This document shows positions 6,943-11,651 of a DNA stretch of 11,651 bases, piece by piece. Positions within the stretch are counted from its first letter, which is position 1, and the number at the start of each line of letters is the position of its first letter. Origin of the DNA: Desulfobacteraceae bacterium (GTDB taxonomy: Bacteria > Desulfobacterota > DSM-4660 > Desulfatiglandales > Desulfatiglandaceae). The notes beneath the pieces are model-generated. The model saw nothing but the letters and a program-made list of their open reading frames with translations, made no database searches and was not told where the DNA came from. The stretch is taken from assembly GCA_030589715.1 (NCBI GenBank), contig JAUUVE010000033.1, positions 1-11,651 on the forward strand. The letters are read 5' to 3'. The translations under genes were made by a program, and so were the position numbers.

Positions 6943-8676
6943 TCACAGGCTCAGACCTTCCGAAGCCCGGTTAGCATGTTTTCGGCGACGTCCTTGGATC
7001 TGGAGTGGGAGATGCAGATCCAGTTGATCACCCGCCAGATGATCATCTGGATACCGATGAAAAGGGAGCATGGATACGAGGCCGAGAAGCCCTTCTTGCC
7101 TGTCCTTACTCACGGTGAGGTCTTTCCTTGCACGCCTTTTATTTATACCACAATGTAGTATAAAGCTCAAGAAAAATCTTCTTGGCTGTGTCAAAAGAGC
7201 CTGTCTGAGATGTTTCGGTATTCTCTTGGAAGGCCTGGTTGCGCCCAGTAAGAGCTCTCCGAACCATGTAAAAACCTCTCCAACCCACAGAAGAGTCGTA
7301 TGAAAAGTCGACCGCAATAGCTGCTGACGAAGGAAGCGGTTTTTCATTTTCAAGATAGACCACAATCTCCCCGGTCTTGCATGAAAGCGTAATTCAAGCC
7401 ACTTGACGGCGAAAAACATCTTCCATGGGGAAAGATTCGGCTGAGCGATAATCTGATGGCGGTAATCCCATTTACTCAGATCGGGCTGGACCAGCAGACG
7501 GTCGTGGACTTGCCTTCCGAACTCGGTCCAACTATGCGGGGTAACATGTACTGCGTTCACAAAATCGCCGTCGTAGTAAATGAGTTGCCGGGTGGCAGTT
7601 CGGAAGGTCTTCCATGTCTCGTCCTTCAGGCCTACCATGTGTCCGAGAACTGAAAAGATCCCATGTTGCTTGAGGAGGCGACATGCATCCAGATCGTGCC
7701 GGGTGGTCGAGCCTTTTTTGATCGCCCTTAGCACTTCCGGATCGGTGGATTCTACTCCAATAAGTAGATAAAGGATCCCTGCTTCGCGGTAGAGGTCCAG
7801 AATCTCTGCGTCCCGCACAATATCAGTAGCTCTGATAGAGGCAAAGAAGTGGATTGGGATTTTGCGTGCTGCCATTTCTTCCAGGAAGCGCCGCCACTCC
7901 GTCTCGTTTGTGGTAGGGTTTTCGTCCGCCAGGGTCAGGAAACGAATGTCATGCGTGCGGTAGAGCCACTCGATCTCATCGACCACCATTACCGGGTTGC
8001 GGTAGCGCCAGTTCACCCAAAAGTCACGCTGGCCACATGTGGTGCAGTAATGCGGGCAACCCCGGGAAAACTGGATGATTGCCGCCCGGCCCAGACCAAA
8101 ACAGTGATAGTGATCCCAGTTCTCAACGAGCTCCCAGCCGATGCGAAAGGCGTCGAGATTTTGAATCGGGGGACGAGGAGGGGTGAGCCTGGGTTGCCCC
8201 TGCTCGCGAAAGGCGATCCCCTGGACGCGGTGGAGAGGAGCCCCTGATTCTATGGCTTCCACCAGATCGATGCTGACAGCCTCTCCTTCCCCCCTTACGA
8301 TCACGTCTACTGCGGCCTCCTGATCTAGGATCTGCTCGGAGTGGAAACTTGGGTAGACGCCACCGTAACTTGTAACCACCTCCGGACAGGCCCTTTTGAT
8401 GGCCGTGAGCATCTTTACGCAAACCGGATGGGCAGGGGTGGACCCGGCATGTCCTGTCATCACTATATCTGGTGAAAACTGTTTTCCCGCTTCTACTATC
8501 CTTCCATATGACAAATGGTGGCGCTCGGCATCCAGCAACCTGACCTCATGTCCAGCATCCAGGAGCGATCCGCCGACCATCAAGAGACCAAGGGGGATCT
8601 GATGCCCGATGCCCAAGCGGGAGGTGAGCGTCAGATAGGGTGGGTTGATAAGCAGGATCTTCAATGCCACTGTCAC
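6943..8676 (-). CDS. BchE-like B12-binding radical SAM protein (likely frameshifted tail)
   Basis: This protein has an N-terminal cobalamin-binding Rossmann domain (about 5-145, with ILLINPPY and VRGEGE) and a radical SAM core. In the numbering used here the CPHYCTTC cluster motif has Cys207, Cys211 and Cys214. The core continues with FWVNWRYRNP, LADENPTTNE and IGVESTDPEVL. The order and wording are close to BchE, the oxygen-independent Mg-protoporphyrin monomethyl ester cyclase, and relatives. No other photosynthesis gene is present, so the substrate is open. The GTG start (8674-8676) overlaps the previous stop as GTGA and has GGGAGG upstream; an ATG 36 bp earlier is less likely. The last 50 or so residues in this frame are basic, look like random sequence and have low third-position GC. 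The neighbouring frame over 7109-6951 is GC3-rich and encodes a hydrophobic helix, so a frameshift near 7090-7112 is likely. Total length here is 577 residues. Confidence 0.88.
   Translation of the reverse strand: MTVALKILLINPPYLTLTSRLGIGHQIPLGLLMVGGSLLDAGHEVRLLDAERHHLSYGRIVEAGKQFSPDIVMTGHAGSTPAHPVCVKMLTAIKRACPEVVTSYGGVYPSFHSEQILDQEAAVDVIVRGEGEAVSIDLVEAIESGAPLHRVQGIAFREQGQPRLTPPRPPIQNLDAFRIGWELVENWDHYHCFGLGRAAIIQFSRGCPHYCTTCGQRDFWVNWRYRNPVMVVDEIEWLYRTHDIRFLTLADENPTTNETEWRRFLEEMAARKIPIHFFASIRATDIVRDAEILDLYREAGILYLLIGVESTDPEVLRAIKKGSTTRHDLDACRLLKQHGIFSVLGHMVGLKDETWKTFRTATRQLIYYDGDFVNAVHVTPHSWTEFGRQVHDRLLVQPDLSKWDYRHQIIAQPNLSPWKMFFAVKWLELRFHARPGRLWSILKMKNRFLRQQLLRSTFHTTLLWVGEVFTWFGELLLGATRPSKRIPKHLRQALLTQPRRFFLSFILHCGINKRRARKDLTVSKDRQEGLLGLVSMLPFHRYPDDHLAGDQLDLHLPLQIQGRRRKHANRASEGLSL
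6951..7109 (-). other. Probable true C-terminal reading frame of the radical SAM gene
   Basis: This frame is shifted relative to the radical SAM coding frame and has no start of its own. It reads 52 codons to TGA at 6951-6953. It encodes the hydrophobic stretch CSLFIGIQMIIWRVINW, then ISHSRSKDVAENMLTGLRKV. By hand count 42 of 52 codons end in G or C, against 26 of 54 in the nominal frame over the same stretch. The frame opens only after a TGA at 7110-7112, so any shift would lie between there and about 7090. It ends about 90 bp before the universal stress protein start. Confidence 0.55.
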
Positions 8677-9347
8677 GCGCCCCTCCCAAAGGCGCAGTGG
8701 GGATAGGTACATTCAGGACAATCGCGACAGAGGCCTCCGTGGCCCAATAAAGCGAGTTCTTTCTTGCCGATTTTCTCTCCAGCAAGAATCCGGGGCAACA
8801 CCAGATCCAGGACGGTTACCTTGTGATAAAGGCCGCAGGCGGGGACGCCCAAAAGCGGAAAGTCCCCGAGGTAGGCCACAAGAAACATGGCGCCGGGAAG
8901 GGCGGCTGCCCCGTAATGAACTTCCTCCGCCCCAGCTAGTCTAATCCCGTGACGGGTCACATCATCGGGGTCAACACTCATCCCTCCACTTAGCAGAAGC
9001 AAATCGCAACCCCGGTCCAACTGTGAGCGAATAGCCCGGCTGATGGCCTCAGCATCATCCGGGGCAAAGTTCAAAGCTGCCACTTCCGAGCCCAGCGCTG
9101 TAATCTTCTCGGTGAGGGTGGGAGCGAAGCGATCCTGGATGAGTCCGTTGTAGACCTCATTTCCGGTGATCACTAAGCCGACCCGGGCCTGCCGAATAGG
9201 CCGAATCGATAGCACCCATCCGTTCTGCCTGGCGATGGCCGCGGCTCGTTCTATGGGTGGTTGTTTCATGACCAGAGGGATGGCACGTGTGGCTCCCACC
9301 AATTCACCCTTCTTCACCAGGGTGTGGTTGTGAAGAGTGGCGCACAT
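8673..9347 (-). CDS. Molybdopterin-binding (MoeA/MogA-like) domain protein, C-terminal part
   Basis: This 224-residue piece carries the MoCF/molybdopterin-binding fold. It has GLVITGNEVYNG (57-68), PDD (96-98), the pterin-binding loop LLSGGMSVDPDDVT (118-131), LPGAMFLVAYLGDFPLLGVPA (150-170) and a C-terminal cysteine cluster GLC-x2-C-x2-C-x4-C (C207, C210, C213, C218) that could hold an Fe-S cluster or zinc. The N-terminal part reads CATLHNHTLVKKGE, which in relatives I recall lies mid-protein and follows the segment now encoded at 9354-9704. The two pieces share one frame and are separated only by TAA GTC. A 343-codon protein would match the usual length. The ATG used here lacks a good ribosome binding site, supporting a broken gene over two real ones. 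Its stop overlaps the radical SAM start. A role in Mo/W enzyme maturation is inferred from the fold. Confidence 0.85.
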   Translation of the reverse strand: MCATLHNHTLVKKGELVGATRAIPLVMKQPPIERAAAIARQNGWVLSIRPIRQARVGLVITGNEVYNGLIQDRFAPTLTEKITALGSEVAALNFAPDDAEAISRAIRSQLDRGCDLLLLSGGMSVDPDDVTRHGIRLAGAEEVHYGAAALPGAMFLVAYLGDFPLLGVPACGLYHKVTVLDLVLPRILAGEKIGKKELALLGHGGLCRDCPECTYPHCAFGRGA

Positions 9348-9350
9348 GAC

Positions 9351-9704
9351 TTAATCCACCATGTTAAAGCCAGCAAGGGCCAAAGTGTCCACAACAAGCA
9401 GACCGTCACTTCCTGCAAAAAGACTGATTTTCCCTTCCCGTGGGTCACCTTCCCAGACGATACCCTCTCCAGCGAGGGCTTGGGCCAGGATGGTCGCCGC
9501 CTCGTTTTCGTGGATCTCATCTTTTTCCAGGTCGATGACATACAGGCGGTTCTTCCCCAGTCGCTGGAGATGGCAAATCTCCTCCTCACATACGGTGTGG
9601 CCCTTGCGGAAGGCCGGGCCTTTGAACTCACCGGGACGGATTTCGGTTATATCGTGTGCCAGGGTATTGCCGACCGCCTCTTCCAATGGTATTGTTTTGA
9701 GCAT
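9351..9704 (-). CDS. Molybdopterin-binding protein, N-terminal part, ending at an in-frame TAA
   Basis: A 117-residue product beginning MLKTIPLEEAVGNTLAHDIT, followed by PGEFKGPAFRKGH (24-36), the typical opening of the two-part molybdopterin-binding proteins common in deltaproteobacteria. It continues with LGKNRLYVIDLEKDEIHENEAA (49-70) and GKISLFAGSDGLLVVD (91-106), then stops at TAA 9351-9353. The next codons in the same frame (V, then M-C-A-T-L-H) continue the family sequence, so this is one gene cut by a nonsense codon, likely where Glu or another residue stood. The ATG at 9702-9704 is preferred over an upstream ATG (9768-9770) because GGAGG (9715-9719) precedes it by 10 nt and the extra 22 residues are unlike the family. 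The FmdE-family gene ends 16 bp upstream. Confidence 0.82.
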   Translation of the reverse strand: MLKTIPLEEAVGNTLAHDITEIRPGEFKGPAFRKGHTVCEEEICHLQRLGKNRLYVIDLEKDEIHENEAATILAQALAGEGIVWEGDPREGKISLFAGSDGLLVVDTLALAGFNMVD

Positions 9705-9720
9705 AGGCCCATATCCTCCG

Positions 9721-10407
9721 TTAGTGGATTGCGGGTGGTTGCGCGTTTTCAGACTGTCGCTTGAAGGCATAGCGCTGGTTGCCTTCCTTGGGCGCCCAAT
9801 TCATATCAGGGAATGTGATTTCGCGGGCATCTTTAAAATATGCCCCGTGGGTGCAAGGACGGCAAAGGGTGACACCATCCAAGACTACCTCACGGTGATC
9901 CCGGACAAGCTGCCCGCAGTGAGTGCAGGGGATCTTGCTGCGGGTAGGTCCGGGAAGGTCAAATTCATCGAGGGGAACTTGAACCTGCTGAACTCGAAAT
10001 AGGACGCTATCCGGCATTCGCTTGTATGCCTCCAGCTGTTGCTGGGACTTATCCGAAACCTCCGGTGCATAAAAGGGGGCAAGATCGCGTGCCTCCTCAG
10101 TAGAAAGTATCCGGAACGTCTTGCCAGTTTCCAGGTTGAGAAATGTGGCGGCCATGATCCCGTAGTCCACAAATTTGAGTGATCGTCGTCCCAATTTGAC
10201 GTGGGTGACATGGGCAACTGCGTCTGCGGTGCATCGGTCCATCTCCACATAGACGATAAGTTTTTTTATCTGATCGTGACGGCCGGGGTCGTCCAGGCCG
10301 ATGAGCCGGCATCCCAATATGGCCATACGGACACCAACCACCTGCCCCGGGCAGAGATGGCCGTGAGTGGTAGCCGAGGAGGCTAGTAGTTCATCAAAAG
10401 GCTCCAT
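9721..10407 (-). CDS. FmdE-family protein with C-terminal zinc ribbon
   Basis: A 228-residue protein of the FmdE family, named after a subunit copurifying with molybdenum formylmethanofuran dehydrogenase and widespread in anaerobes without that pathway. The N-terminal domain has the hallmark HGHLCPGQVVGVRM (15-28), DRCTADAV (57-64) and LGRRSLKFVDYGIMAATF (72-89). In many relatives the stretch before LG-x-R reads TGC; here it is THV, so one usual cysteine of the putative metal site is missing. The C-terminal zinc ribbon has CTHCG (161-165) and LCRPC (181-185). The ATG start has GGAGG (10416-10420) 8 nt upstream. It is the first gene of the long minus-strand run and is followed after 16 bp by the molybdopterin-binding gene, a pairing that suggests Mo/W cofactor or formate-type enzyme metabolism. 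The actual substrate is unknown. Confidence 0.88.
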   Translation of the reverse strand: MEPFDELLASSATTHGHLCPGQVVGVRMAILGCRLIGLDDPGRHDQIKKLIVYVEMDRCTADAVAHVTHVKLGRRSLKFVDYGIMAATFLNLETGKTFRILSTEEARDLAPFYAPEVSDKSQQQLEAYKRMPDSVLFRVQQVQVPLDEFDLPGPTRSKIPCTHCGQLVRDHREVVLDGVTLCRPCTHGAYFKDAREITFPDMNWAPKEGNQRYAFKRQSENAQPPAIH

Positions 10408-10458
10408 AGGTTTTTCCTCCGGTCAGTGACCTGTCTGCCCCCTTTTTGCGGTTGCCAC

Positions 10459-10481
10459 GGTAAACCTAACCCGGGTAAACC
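10459..10481. repeat. Direct repeat GGTAAACC, 15-bp period
   Basis: Two exact copies of GGTAAACC begin 15 bp apart (10459-10466 and 10474-10481), about 50-75 bp before the FmdE start codon. Such tandem half-sites can be a regulator binding site, but the 15-bp spacing does not place them on the same DNA face. No known regulator is recognised. Confidence 0.35.
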
Positions 10482-10547
10482 GGAATTTGGGAATTGCGAC
10501 CCCAGAGGAATTTCCCTGGGGGACCCCTATGACAATCATTTTTTCTG

Positions 10548-10581
10548 CATGAGATTTTCTCATGAACGACTCAAAATGAGA
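10548..10581. repeat. Three-arm inverted repeat CATGAGA / TCTCATG / ATGAGA
   Basis: CATGAGA (10548-10554) and TCTCATG (10558-10564) are perfect 7-bp arms around TTT. A further ATGAGA at 10576-10581 can pair with TCTCAT (10558-10563) instead. The arms therefore allow two mutually exclusive hairpins in the FmdE leader. Neither is followed by a T-run on the minus strand. Confidence 0.4.
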
Positions 10582-10612
10582 CAACACGGAAATGTTTCAG
10601 GGGCATTCTATT

Positions 10613-10663
10613 GTGCCATAATGTCCGCTACTTGTATACGTTGAGGATAGCAACCTATGGCAC
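10613..10663 (-). repeat. 8-bp inverted repeat at the start of the FmdE leader
   Basis: GTGCCATA (10613-10620) and TATGGCAC (10656-10663) are perfect inverted arms 35 nt apart. Within them a GCTA/TAGC pair and a G-U extension can stack, giving an extended stem-loop beginning about 10 nt after the presumed transcription start. Confidence 0.4.
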
Positions 10664-10679
10664 TTCCCCGTCCACGTGC

Positions 10680-10708
10680 CTAATATTCCATGAAAACAAC
10701 TTTGTCAA
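10680..10708 (-). promoter_or_regulatory. Candidate sigma70-type promoter for the FmdE-family operon
   Basis: On the minus strand a perfect TTGACA (10703-10708) is separated by exactly 17 bp from TATTAG (10680-10685), which matches four of six -10 positions. Transcription would begin near 10673. This is the best promoter-like sequence in the window and lies in the only large gap upstream of the nine-gene run, after the porin terminator. Confidence 0.6.
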
Positions 10709-10749
10709 CATTTTCAAACTTGGCTTTGATACTATTTTCGTAAATACTA

Positions 10750-10787
10750 CAGCATAGCTTTTTCTATTCTCCCCAGCATAGCTGGGG
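10750..10787. repeat. Direct repeat CAGCATAGCT and a strong hairpin
   Basis: CAGCATAGCT occurs twice, 24 bp apart (10750-10759 and 10774-10783). The second copy lies inside a perfect hairpin CCCCAGC-ATA-GCTGGGG (10771-10787). The hairpin is followed by GTTTAG on the plus strand and no T-run on the minus strand, so it is at best a weak terminator. It lies upstream of the FmdE promoter. Confidence 0.4.
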
Positions 10788-10881
10788 GTTTAGCTCTGGA
10801 ATTAGTGGTCTACAAGGCTCTTCTTAGAGGAAGAAATTGTGACCATTTTGAGTACAAATCAGTTTGTAAGGGACTAATGCA

Positions 10882-10899
10882 TATGTTAAATTTAACATA
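10882..10899. repeat. Perfect 18-bp AT-rich palindrome
   Basis: TATGTTAAATTTAACATA reads identically on both strands. It sits between the porin terminator and the FmdE promoter, about 175 bp upstream of the latter's -35 box. Perfect AT-rich palindromes of this size are typical operators of dimeric regulators, but it is distant from any recognised promoter. Confidence 0.5.
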
Positions 10900-10909
10900 A
10901 CAGAATTCC

Positions 10910-10935
10910 AAAAAAAGAGAGGCCATAAACCTCCC
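10910..10935 (-). terminator. Rho-independent terminator downstream of the porin gene
   Basis: On the minus strand GGGAGG (10930-10935) pairs with CCTCTC (10917-10922, one G-U) around a 7-nt loop and is followed directly by seven T (10916-10910). It lies about 145 bp beyond the porin stop and before the FmdE promoter, which suits the end of the porin transcript. Confidence 0.65.
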
Positions 10936-11015
10936 TCCTTAGCCCTACTAGTGATGACAAAAACGGGCTGGTAATGCGTTTAGGGTCTTTCCCTTCGATT
11001 AGGTAGTTTAAGCTT

Positions 11016-11066
11016 CGGGGCAGGCTGGACGTTGGAGGAGAGTGAATGAACGTCCGGTCTACCCCG
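11016..11066. repeat. Long hairpin just after the porin stop codon
   Basis: Arms 11016-11033 and 11049-11066 pair at 15 of 18 positions by Watson-Crick rules, with a 15-nt loop (11034-11048). The inner core GGACGTT/AACGTCC is perfect. It begins about 14 bp after the porin stop. No T-run follows on the minus strand, so it may protect the mRNA 3' end or be a chromosomal repeat element instead of a terminator. Confidence 0.55.
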
Positions 11067-11079
11067 CCCTTCCGGTTTG

Positions 11080-11651
11080 CTAAAATTTAAGGTATAGATC
11101 CACCTGTAAGAGGTTCTCCGGTTCTGAAGTCGCGCCTGGTGCATAGTCTATCTTTTCAGCGTAGTAATACTCCAGACCAAAGAGGACATGCTTTGTCAGG
11201 CCGAAGTTGAATCTGGCGTTATGGCCCTTCGCGTTGGTCTTCCCACCATAGAAATCACTGTCCGGCAGGAAGTCAAGCCATGCATCCCGTTCGAGGTATC
11301 TGTAGTTGTATCTCATCTGCCAATCACCGAAGTTTTTTATCTTGTGGCCAAACCGGAAGCCTGCTAACCATCCTTTTTTATTCTTATCCGCATCGGAGCT
11401 AATAATTTCGGCAAAAACGGTCACAAGCGGAATTGGGCCTGGAAGTTTGTCGATTCCGGCTTCTACTCCAGCGGCAAGAGAAGTGTACTCATAGATCAGA
11501 TTGCCATTGGCGTCTGTTGTGTTTGTACCGGAGCTATACTTGAAAGTGTTTCCTTTAACGTGGTTATTCAGATACCAGGTCCCTGCAAACTTAACCCAGC
11601 TGTTGTCGGTGGGCTTGAACCCTACGCCGGGCTGCAACACAAACATATTAG
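11080..11651 (-). CDS. Outer-membrane porin, Porin_5-like, C-terminal part
   Basis: This is the 3' part of a gene continuing past the window edge, with about 190 residues visible. Alternating beta strands with aromatic girdles are evident, for example WQMRYNYRYLERDAWLDFLPDSDFYGGKTN, given here as two blocks: WQMRYNYRYLE and DAWLDFLPDSDFYGGKTN. The final strand LLQVDLYLKF ends in phenylalanine, the recognition signal for the outer-membrane assembly machinery. The DSDFYGGKTNAKGH region and the last strand resemble the putative porins of deltaproteobacteria (Porin_5). A signal peptide and start would lie outside the window; the Met near the edge is internal, since the frame stays open upstream. 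Such porins let small solutes pass the outer membrane. The gene ends with TAG and is followed by a hairpin and terminator, so it is transcriptionally separate from the FmdE run. Substrate specificity cannot be inferred. Confidence 0.82.
   Translation of the reverse strand, partial: NMFVLQPGVGFKPTDNSWVKFAGTWYLNNHVKGNTFKYSSGTNTTDANGNLIYEYTSLAAGVEAGIDKLPGPIPLVTVFAEIISSDADKNKKGWLAGFRFGHKIKNFGDWQMRYNYRYLERDAWLDFLPDSDFYGGKTNAKGHNARFNFGLTKHVLFGLEYYYAEKIDYAPGATSEPENLLQVDLYLKF

Larger units (their letters stand above)
10408..10672 (-). promoter_or_regulatory. Structured 5' leader of the FmdE-family operon
   Basis: About 265 nt lie between the presumed transcription start and the FmdE ATG with no convincing gene. 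The leader would contain four structures. The first is GTGCCATA pairing with TATGGCAC (10613-10620 and 10656-10663), with an inner GCTA/TAGC stem. The second is a perfect CATGAGA-TTT-TCTCATG hairpin (10548-10564) whose right arm can instead pair with ATGAGA at 10576-10581. The third is CCCCAG/CTGGGG (10500-10521). The fourth is a direct repeat GGTAAACC (10459-10466, 10474-10481). I do not recognise a known riboswitch class, and the molybdenum-cofactor motif is not evident by eye. The length and paired elements suggest post-transcriptional or operator control. Confidence 0.4.

Noticed and set aside
7139..7363. 74-codon minus-strand open frame within the radical SAM gene
   Set aside because: The main frame there encodes family-like BchE-type C-terminal sequence, so this is a shadow frame.
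10602..10618. Sigma54-like TGGCAC...TGC on the minus strand
   Set aside because: The distance between the GG and GC elements is 11 bp, not the required 10, so it is unlikely to be a -24/-12 promoter.
10426..10644. 72-codon plus-strand open frame upstream of the FmdE gene
   Set aside because: No ribosome binding site, no family resemblance, and it runs against the presumed leader with its paired elements.
10781..10830. tRNA-like stretch starting GGGGGTTTAGCTC
   Set aside because: It resembles a tRNA D-arm at first glance, but no anticodon stem or T-arm (GGTTCGA-type) follows at the right distance.
10864..10892. Plus-strand promoter-like TTGTAA and TAAATT overlapping the 18-bp palindrome
   Set aside because: Only weak matches, and no plus-strand gene lies downstream within the window.
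1..11651. CRISPR array, insertion sequence or rRNA
   Set aside because: No regularly spaced repeats, transposase-like protein or rRNA-like sequence was seen on either strand.

Overview
The window looks like a chromosomal segment of an anaerobic Gram-negative bacterium, most likely a deltaproteobacterium (Desulfobacterota or relative). The taxonomic reading is inference from gene content: a C-terminal piece of a Porin_5-like outer-membrane porin, an FmdE-family protein paired with a molybdopterin-binding protein that has a cysteine tail, a BchE-like B12/radical SAM protein, an ETF pair, and an unusual MnmA. Every gene I can support lies on the minus strand, so the layout is best read from high to low coordinates.

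From the right edge: the 3' part of a porin (11080-11651) ends just before a long hairpin (11016-11066) and a rho-independent terminator (10910-10935). A 670-bp non-coding stretch follows. It holds several palindromes, a good sigma70-type promoter (10680-10708) and a leader of about 265 nt. This promoter probably drives a long co-directional run: FmdE-family protein, molybdopterin-binding protein (split by a stop codon), a BchE-like cobalamin-binding radical SAM protein whose start overlaps it by 4 bp, a universal stress protein, a GAF-domain protein, etfB, etfA, a cyclic-nucleotide-binding-domain protein and a CcmH-like membrane-anchored cysteine protein. Gaps between these genes are short, from a 4-bp overlap to about 85 bp, but internal promoters are not excluded. 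A 350-bp gap with its own candidate promoter then leads to mnmA and ilvD.

The first three genes of the run combine a metal/Mo-pterin theme (FmdE, molybdopterin-binding) with a tetrapyrrole-type radical SAM enzyme. The middle block combines small sensory or ligand-binding proteins (USP, GAF, cNMP-binding) with an electron-transfer flavoprotein. How these cooperate is not known from sequence alone.

The most striking observation is damage or recoding in otherwise conserved genes. ilvD is interrupted by an in-frame TAA at 108-110, with family-like sequence continuing in the same frame to the window edge. The molybdopterin-binding gene is interrupted by an in-frame TAA at 9351-9353. The radical SAM gene appears to shift frame near 7090-7112. 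TAA is clearly a normal stop elsewhere in the window, so general reassignment is unlikely. Gene decay, sequence error and site-specific readthrough remain open.
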